Below are positions 5,530-9,347 of a DNA stretch of 9,347 nucleotides, one piece after another. The position numbers and the translations under genes were made by a program. Positions within the stretch are counted from its first letter, which is position 1. Each line of letters begins with the position of its first letter. A model generated the notes under the pieces. It saw only the letters and a list, made by a program, of their open reading frames with translations. It was not told where the DNA came from and did not search any database. The stretch spans positions 1 through 9,347 of the forward strand of contig JAITAP010000159.1 in assembly GCA_031284065.1 (NCBI GenBank), written 5' to 3'. The stretch is from Prevotellaceae bacterium (GTDB taxonomy: Bacteria > Bacteroidota > Bacteroidia > Bacteroidales > UBA932).

Positions 5530-7140
5530 ATGGCTAAAAAATTCGACAAAAGGAAGATAACGTTTCCGCTCGTCCTGCTTGGAGCGCTAACGCTGGGTTT
5601 TATGCTTGGTATTCGCGTGCAGGAATCAAACCTGCAACGGCAATATCAGGCGGTACAGAAGTGGAATAAATTTAACGCAATCCTCAACTACATTGACAAA
5701 GCCTACGTTGACCATATTTCGCACAAGGACATTGAAGAAAAATCAATAGAGGTGATGCTAAAATCGTTAGACCCGCACTCGATATACATTCCCGCCTCAG
5801 AAATGGAGAAAACCAACGAACCGCTGGAGGGAAATTTTGATGGAATCGGCATTGTGTTCAGTATGCCTTCGGATACGGTTGTCGTAATGAATATTGTGGT
5901 TGGAGGCCCGTCCGAGCGTGCAGGCATACAGGCAGGCGACCGGATTATTGCCGTCAACGACAGCCTCATTGCAGGTCGCAATATACCGCAGGACAGCGTG
6001 ATGAGGCTGCTGCGCGGCAAAAATGGCAGCAAGGTTAAGGTGGGATTAAAGCGTGCCGGCGAAAAAGAGCTCGTCTCGATAACCGTAACGCGGGGGAAAA
6101 TTCCGGTCAAAAGCGTAGATGTGGCCTACATGTCAACGCCCCATACCGGCTACATAAAAATATCCAAATTTTCGCGCAGCACATATAAGGAATTTAGGGA
6201 TGCGACGCAGAAGCTGCTGGACGAAAACATGCAAAACATGGTGCTTGACCTGCGCGGCAACTCCGGCGGATACCTCGAAGAGGCTATCGAAATTGCCAAC
6301 GAATTTCTGGACGCAGGCGAACTTATCGTATATACCGAAGGCCGGAGCTCCAAGCGCAAGGATTACATTGCAGACCGGCACGGGTTGCTGCTCAAAATCC
6401 CCGTGGCAATTCTCGTCGATGAAAGCTCTGCGTCGGCAAGCGAGGTGCTGGCAGGCGCTATACAAGACAACGATCGGGGGCTGATTGTAGGGCGGCGCTC
6501 GTTTGGCAAGGGGCTGGTGCAGGAGCCTGTTTTCTTCAACGACGGGTCGGGTATGCGCCTCACGGTGGCGCGATACTACACGCCTGCGGGACGCTGTATT
6601 CAGCGACCCTACAGCAGCAACGGCGAAAACGACGACTACTACACGGAAATGCAACGCCGCTACGAACACGGTGAGATGGACGTGGTGGACAGCATCAAGC
6701 AAAACGATTCGCTACGCTACTTCACGCGCAGCGGAAGAGTAGTGTACGGCGGAGGAGGCATTATGCCCGACGTTTTTGTGCCATTTGATACTTTAAATGT
6801 CAACGGCTACTACCTGAAAGTATTCCGCAGAAATTTAATCTATAAGTTTGCGCTTCAGTTCTCGGACGCCAACAGAGCAAGGCTGAACAAGATAAAGTCC
6901 ATTGCAGAGCTTCACAGGTACCTGAGGCGGCGAAATCTCATCGGCAGCTTCACCGCCTACGCCGCGAGCAACGGCGTAACCGGCAGCTGGGAAGAGCTGC
7001 GCGCCTGCCAGAAGCTTATATCCGCGCAGGTTAAAGCCCAAATCGGAAGAAGCACGCCTCTGGACGACGAGGGATTTTATCCGTTTTTGGATAACGTAGA
7101 TACTACGCTGCAAGCTGCAATAAGAAACCTTGAAAAGTAA
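5530..7140 (+). CDS. S41-family C-terminal processing peptidase with PDZ domain (CtpA/Prc-like)
   Basis: A 536-residue envelope protease of the tail-specific/carboxyl-terminal processing family. A single hydrophobic segment after KKFDKRK (residues 11-28) looks like an uncleaved signal anchor, placing the rest in the periplasm. The PDZ domain covers roughly residues 95-190 (FDGIGIVFSM; GGPSERAGIQAGDRIIAVND). The peptidase core follows with LDLRGNSGGYLEEA (239-252), then VDESSASASEVLAGAIQDNDRG and GRRSFGKGLVQ. By spacing against E. coli Prc, the catalytic residues are Ser302 and Lys327, with Asp313 and Gln331 also conserved. The last 120 residues (VFRRNLIYKFALQF to the end) form an additional helical domain usual in Bacteroidota members. 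The ATG at 5530 has no clear Shine-Dalgarno site. The substrate is unknown. The gene is 6 bases from the TM2 gene. Confidence 0.95.
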   Translation: MAKKFDKRKITFPLVLLGALTLGFMLGIRVQESNLQRQYQAVQKWNKFNAILNYIDKAYVDHISHKDIEEKSIEVMLKSLDPHSIYIPASEMEKTNEPLEGNFDGIGIVFSMPSDTVVVMNIVVGGPSERAGIQAGDRIIAVNDSLIAGRNIPQDSVMRLLRGKNGSKVKVGLKRAGEKELVSITVTRGKIPVKSVDVAYMSTPHTGYIKISKFSRSTYKEFRDATQKLLDENMQNMVLDLRGNSGGYLEEAIEIANEFLDAGELIVYTEGRSSKRKDYIADRHGLLLKIPVAILVDESSASASEVLAGAIQDNDRGLIVGRRSFGKGLVQEPVFFNDGSGMRLTVARYYTPAGRCIQRPYSSNGENDDYYTEMQRRYEHGEMDVVDSIKQNDSLRYFTRSGRVVYGGGGIMPDVFVPFDTLNVNGYYLKVFRRNLIYKFALQFSDANRARLNKIKSIAELHRYLRRRNLIGSFTAYAASNGVTGSWEELRACQKLISAQVKAQIGRSTPLDDEGFYPFLDNVDTTLQAAIRNLEK

Positions 7141-7146
7141 GCAAGC

Positions 7147-7425
7147 ATGAATACATCAAAGATAATCCGGTACGAAGCAAATAAACGTTCAGCGGCGATT
7201 GCCGCCACATTCTGCATCTTTTTTGGATTTCTGGGGCTGCATCGTTTTTACATCGGCAAGAAGCGCTCCGGCACGGTCATGCTTGTCCTTTCGCTCGTTG
7301 GCGTGGGGCTTCCCGTTACCATTATCTGGAGCATTATCGACCTGTTCCGGATAGGCGATATGGTCAGCACCTACAACAACGACTTGGCAGACAAAATAGA
7401 GCAACACTACTACACCCCCCGGTAA
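7147..7425 (+). CDS. Small TM2-domain membrane protein
   Basis: A 92-residue protein with the TM2 signature (PF05154): a first membrane helix running into GFLGLHRFYIGKKRSG at about residues 27-42, a second helix VMLVLSLVGVGLPVTIIW, then SIIDLFRIGDM. The two helices are joined by the conserved charged turn, and the C-terminus is a short polar tail. The molecular function of bacterial TM2 proteins is not established. It begins 6 bases after the protease stop and ends 6 bases before the miaB ATG, so it is certainly part of the same transcript. Being next to a membrane-anchored protease invites the idea that it is a partner or substrate, but nothing in the sequence proves it. Confidence 0.9.
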   Translation: MNTSKIIRYEANKRSAAIAATFCIFFGFLGLHRFYIGKKRSGTVMLVLSLVGVGLPVTIIWSIIDLFRIGDMVSTYNNDLADKIEQHYYTPR

Positions 7426-7431
7426 AAGCGC

Positions 7432-8769
7432 ATGACTTCCCATACTCCCCTGCTGTACATCGAAACATACGGCTGCCAAATGAACGTAAACGACAGCGAA
7501 GTAGTAGCGTCCGTCATGCGCGGGCAAGGCTACGCCATGTGCAGCGCTGCCGAAAGCGCCGACCTTGTGCTGATAAACACTTGCTCCATTCGCGAAAACG
7601 CCGAGCTGCGCGTGTGGGGACGGCTCGCCGAGCTGCGTGCGCTGAAGCGCAAAAAACCGCAGCTCATGCTGGGCGTTATTGGCTGCATGGCAGAGCGGCT
7701 CAAGGAAAGGCTCATGGAGCAGGAGCAATCCGTTGACCTCGTTGTTGGCCCGGACGCGTACCGCGAGCTGCCCAACCTCGTGAGCTTGGCAAAAGCCGGA
7801 CAAAAAGGCGTAAACGTGGAGCTGTCGCGCGAAGAAACATACGCCGAAGTTGCGCCGGTGCGCTACGACAGCAACGGCGTGTCGGCGTTCGTATCCATCA
7901 TGCGCGGGTGCAACAACGCATGCAGCTACTGCGTAGTACCCTACACGCGCGGAGCCGAGCGCAGCCGCAACGTGCAGAGCATACTGCGCGAGGTGCAAAC
8001 GCTCATCGACAGCGGATACAGGGAGGTAACGCTGCTGGGGCAAAACGTGAACAGCTACACGGCGCGTACCGGCGACCGCGAGGCGGAAACCTGCACCTTT
8101 GCCCAACTGCTTGAGAAAGTTGCCCTGCTGTCGCCCAAAATGCGCGTGCGCTTCTCAACCTCGCACCCCAAAGACATGAGCGACGAAGCGCTGCACGTGA
8201 TGGCGCAGCACGACAACATTTGCAAGAGCATACACCTCCCTGCGCAGAGCGGCAGCACCCGCGTGCTGGAGCTGATGAACCGCAAATACACGCGCGAAGA
8301 CTACCTGAAGCGCATCGACGCTATCCGGAGAATACTGCCCGCGTGCAGCATTTCCACCGACCTGATAGCGGGGTTTTGTACCGAAACAGAGGAAGACCAC
8401 CGGCAAACCCTCTCGCTCATGCGCGAGGCAGGCTACGACTTTTCATTCATGTTCATGTACTCCGAACGCCCCAACACCAAAGCCGCACGCCGCTACAAAG
8501 ACGATGTGCCGGAAGAGGTGAAAACGCGCCGCTTGAGCGAAATTATCGCGCTGCAAAACGAGCTCTCGCTCAAGGCAAAGCTCCCATACGTAGGCAAAGC
8601 GGTAGAAGTTTTAGCCGAAGGCTTCTCAAAAAAATCCAAAGAGCAACTTTTTGGGCGCACTTCTCAAAACATGGTGGTCGTATTCCCGCGCAATAGCCAC
8701 AGCGTTGGCGACTACCTGAGCATAACCCCCACGCGCTGCACGTCGGCAACGCTGATTGTCGAGGAGTAA
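7432..8769 (+). CDS. miaB: tRNA-2-methylthio-N6-dimethylallyladenosine synthase
   Basis: MiaB is a radical-SAM methylthiotransferase that adds a methylthio group to i6A37 next to the anticodon of tRNAs reading UNN codons. The 445-residue protein has the three expected parts. The N-terminal UPF0004 domain carries the auxiliary cluster cysteines C15 (ETYGCQMN), C51 (NTCSIREN) and C85 (GCMAERL). The radical-SAM domain has MRGCNNACSYCVVPYTRG with C160, C164 and C167. A C-terminal TRAM-type segment begins around residue 381 (YVGKAVEVLAEGFSKKSKEQLFGRT). NTCSIRENAE and the GAERSR motif favour MiaB over the relatives MtaB and RimO. The ATG at 7432 gives a normal N-terminus. It is the last gene of the rightward block. 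It is the second Fe-S tRNA-modifying enzyme in the window, after QueG. Confidence 0.97.
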   Translation: MTSHTPLLYIETYGCQMNVNDSEVVASVMRGQGYAMCSAAESADLVLINTCSIRENAELRVWGRLAELRALKRKKPQLMLGVIGCMAERLKERLMEQEQSVDLVVGPDAYRELPNLVSLAKAGQKGVNVELSREETYAEVAPVRYDSNGVSAFVSIMRGCNNACSYCVVPYTRGAERSRNVQSILREVQTLIDSGYREVTLLGQNVNSYTARTGDREAETCTFAQLLEKVALLSPKMRVRFSTSHPKDMSDEALHVMAQHDNICKSIHLPAQSGSTRVLELMNRKYTREDYLKRIDAIRRILPACSISTDLIAGFCTETEEDHRQTLSLMREAGYDFSFMFMYSERPNTKAARRYKDDVPEEVKTRRLSEIIALQNELSLKAKLPYVGKAVEVLAEGFSKKSKEQLFGRTSQNMVVVFPRNSHSVGDYLSITPTRCTSATLIVEE

Positions 8770-8838
8770 ACCTTTAAAGATAAACACAAGTGAGTAATTG
8801 CGCATAGCACGAAAGTTTGCGCCGCCCTACCTCAACTG

Positions 8839-9347
8839 CTACTGCGGTTGTTTTGTCAGGTAAATGAGGTTGGAATGAGGTTTGATGACACGCGCACCTC
8901 CGCGCGGAAATTCGGCGTAATCAAGCCTCAACTTATACAAGTTTTTCGTCGTTTGAGCGAAGAATTTCCAGAATTTTCCCTCGCCAAGCCCTGTCAACGC
9001 TTGTATTTGCTCTAAAGAAAAGCCGCTACGCGTCCCCTTGAAGACAACGTCGGCTAAACTTTCCTCTCTGCCTTTTGCCTCGCCTTCTGCCCTGCCTTCC
9101 GCTCGGCCTTTGGCTTCGCCTTCTACCCTGCCTTCTGCCCTGCCTTCCGCTCTGCCTTTATCAAGGCTTTCGGCGAGAAGAGCTTGCTCGGTACGGATGA
9201 TGTCCCAGTATTTTTCGTAGGTAGCCAACTCGACCTCCGTGAAAGCGCCCTCTTCGCACATGTCCAGCGCTTTGCGAATATCGTCGTTCTCCTGCAGCTC
9301 CTCGGGAACAACCGTCTGACGCTCCTCTACCTCCTGCAAGAAGCGAA
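8839..9347 (-). CDS. Rpn-family PD-(D/E)XK nuclease/putative transposase, C-terminal part, probable -1 frameshift near the end
   Basis: The frame runs in from the right edge, so the N-terminal nuclease domain lies outside the window. The visible part, EEGAFTEVELATYEKYWDIIRTEQALLAE followed by GRAEGRAEG repeats and a helical FSLEQIQALTGL motif, is the usual C-terminal half of the Rpn/PDDEXK_2 family (PF12784; recombination-promoting nucleases related to transposase_31), multicopy in Bacteroidales. In the open frame the protein ends at TAG (8841-8839) after a 44-residue tail that does not look like the family. A -1 shift at the G-GGA-AAA site (8980-8974, minus strand) would instead continue ILEILRSNDEKLV and stop at TAA (8935-8933). 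That short helical end looks natural. I read this as either a one-base deletion in a G run, making the gene frameshifted, or a programmed shift. Confidence 0.78.
   Translation of the reverse strand, partial: RFLQEVEERQTVVPEELQENDDIRKALDMCEEGAFTEVELATYEKYWDIIRTEQALLAESLDKGRAEGRAEGRVEGEAKGRAEGRAEGEAKGREESLADVVFKGTRSGFSLEQIQALTGLGEGKFWKFFAQTTKNLYKLRLDYAEFPRGGARVIKPHSNLIYLTKQPQ
8974..8980 (-). other. Slippery-type heptamer G-GGA-AAA / probable frameshift position
   Basis: On the minus strand the heptamer GGGAAAA is read as G GGA AAA in the open frame, which is the X-XXY-YYZ arrangement of -1 ribosomal slippage sites. Slipping back one base gives GGG AAA ATT and an end after 13 more residues, with the stop at 8933. 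I see only a weak TTCG/CGAA pairing downstream and no strong pseudoknot or hairpin, so a simple loss of one G is at least as likely. Confidence 0.45.
9064..9159 (-). repeat. 12-base coding repeat giving GRAE/GEAK tetrapeptides in the Rpn-like gene
   Basis: Thirty-two codons encode a run of four-residue units (GRAE, GRVE, GEAK, GREE), eight in all. At DNA level the unit is a degenerate 12-mer. Two larger blocks, each GRAEGRAEG... ending in GEAKG, suggest a duplication of several units at once. Such linkers of variable length are common in this family and would form a charged helix between the nuclease part and the C-terminal helices. Confidence 0.85.

Noticed and set aside
6133..6702. 189-codon minus-strand open frame antisense to the S41 protease
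   Set aside because: It covers the protease catalytic core, which is clearly the coding strand; the translation resembles no family.
7189..8106. Long open frame (about 305 codons) on the minus strand, antisense to the TM2 gene and miaB
   Set aside because: It is a shadow of two well-supported genes with clear motifs. Its translation has no recognisable domain and a composition (His, Val, Ala rich) typical of antisense frames in GC-balanced DNA.
8800..8822. GCGCA...TGCGC hairpin after miaB
   Set aside because: Five pairs with a 13-base loop and no following T run; not a convincing terminator.
8863..8882. Direct repeat AATGAGGTT twice with 11-base period
   Set aside because: Only nine bases and two copies, in DNA that is probably non-coding; no further units.
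8891..8906. CGCGC-N6-GCGCG hairpin downstream of the alternative (8933) stop of the Rpn-like gene
   Set aside because: A compact GC stem, but with no T run on either strand. It is suggestive of a gene end given the frameshift reading, yet not enough to annotate as a terminator.

Overview
The window looks like a chromosomal segment of a Bacteroidota member, most likely of the order Bacteroidales. Three things point there: the protein sequences themselves (aminotransferase, PurD, dCMP-deaminase-type protein, S41 protease, MiaB), promoter elements of the Bacteroides type (TTTG about 19 bases from TAnnTTTG), and starts without clear Shine-Dalgarno sequences. The species cannot be named from this sequence alone. 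Most of the window is conserved housekeeping genes. I see no convincing defence island, CRISPR array, RNA gene or complete mobile element.

Layout. The left edge (1-306, +) is the C-terminal end of a PD-(D/E)XK nuclease-domain protein. Five genes then read leftwards on the minus strand. In transcription order they are a SufT/MIP18-type Fe-S assembly protein (4910-4590), queG (4527-3574), purD (3496-2222), a class I/II PLP aminotransferase (2091-895) and rfbC (898-350). The last two share an ATGA overlap. Four genes read rightwards and are tightly packed: a dCMP-deaminase-family protein (5084-5515), an S41 C-terminal processing protease (5530-7140), a small TM2-domain membrane protein (7147-7425) and miaB (7432-8769). 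The right edge (9347 down to about 8933 or 8839, -) is the C-terminal end of an Rpn-family PD-(D/E)XK nuclease/putative transposase.

The two gene blocks diverge from a 173-base region (4911-5083). It holds two back-to-back Bacteroides-type promoters whose -33 elements form a 13-base palindrome (5001-5013). The minus-strand block combines an Fe-S assembly factor with an Fe-S enzyme of tRNA queuosine synthesis, and the plus-strand block ends in a second Fe-S tRNA-modifying enzyme (MiaB). Purine synthesis (PurD), deoxynucleotide metabolism, envelope proteolysis and sugar-nucleotide synthesis fill the rest.

The less ordinary signals are these. (1) Tracts of 7-base repeats lie in the two spacers around queG, one abutting and one overlapping the stop codon of the gene before it. 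(2) A G-GGA-AAA site near the 3' end of the Rpn-like gene is where a -1 shift would give a short, natural-looking C-terminus instead of a 44-residue odd tail. This is either a recent one-base deletion or possible programmed frameshifting. (3) A tetrapeptide (GRAE-like) repeat lies in the same gene. (4) PD-(D/E)XK gene ends of two different families sit on both sides of the housekeeping cluster.
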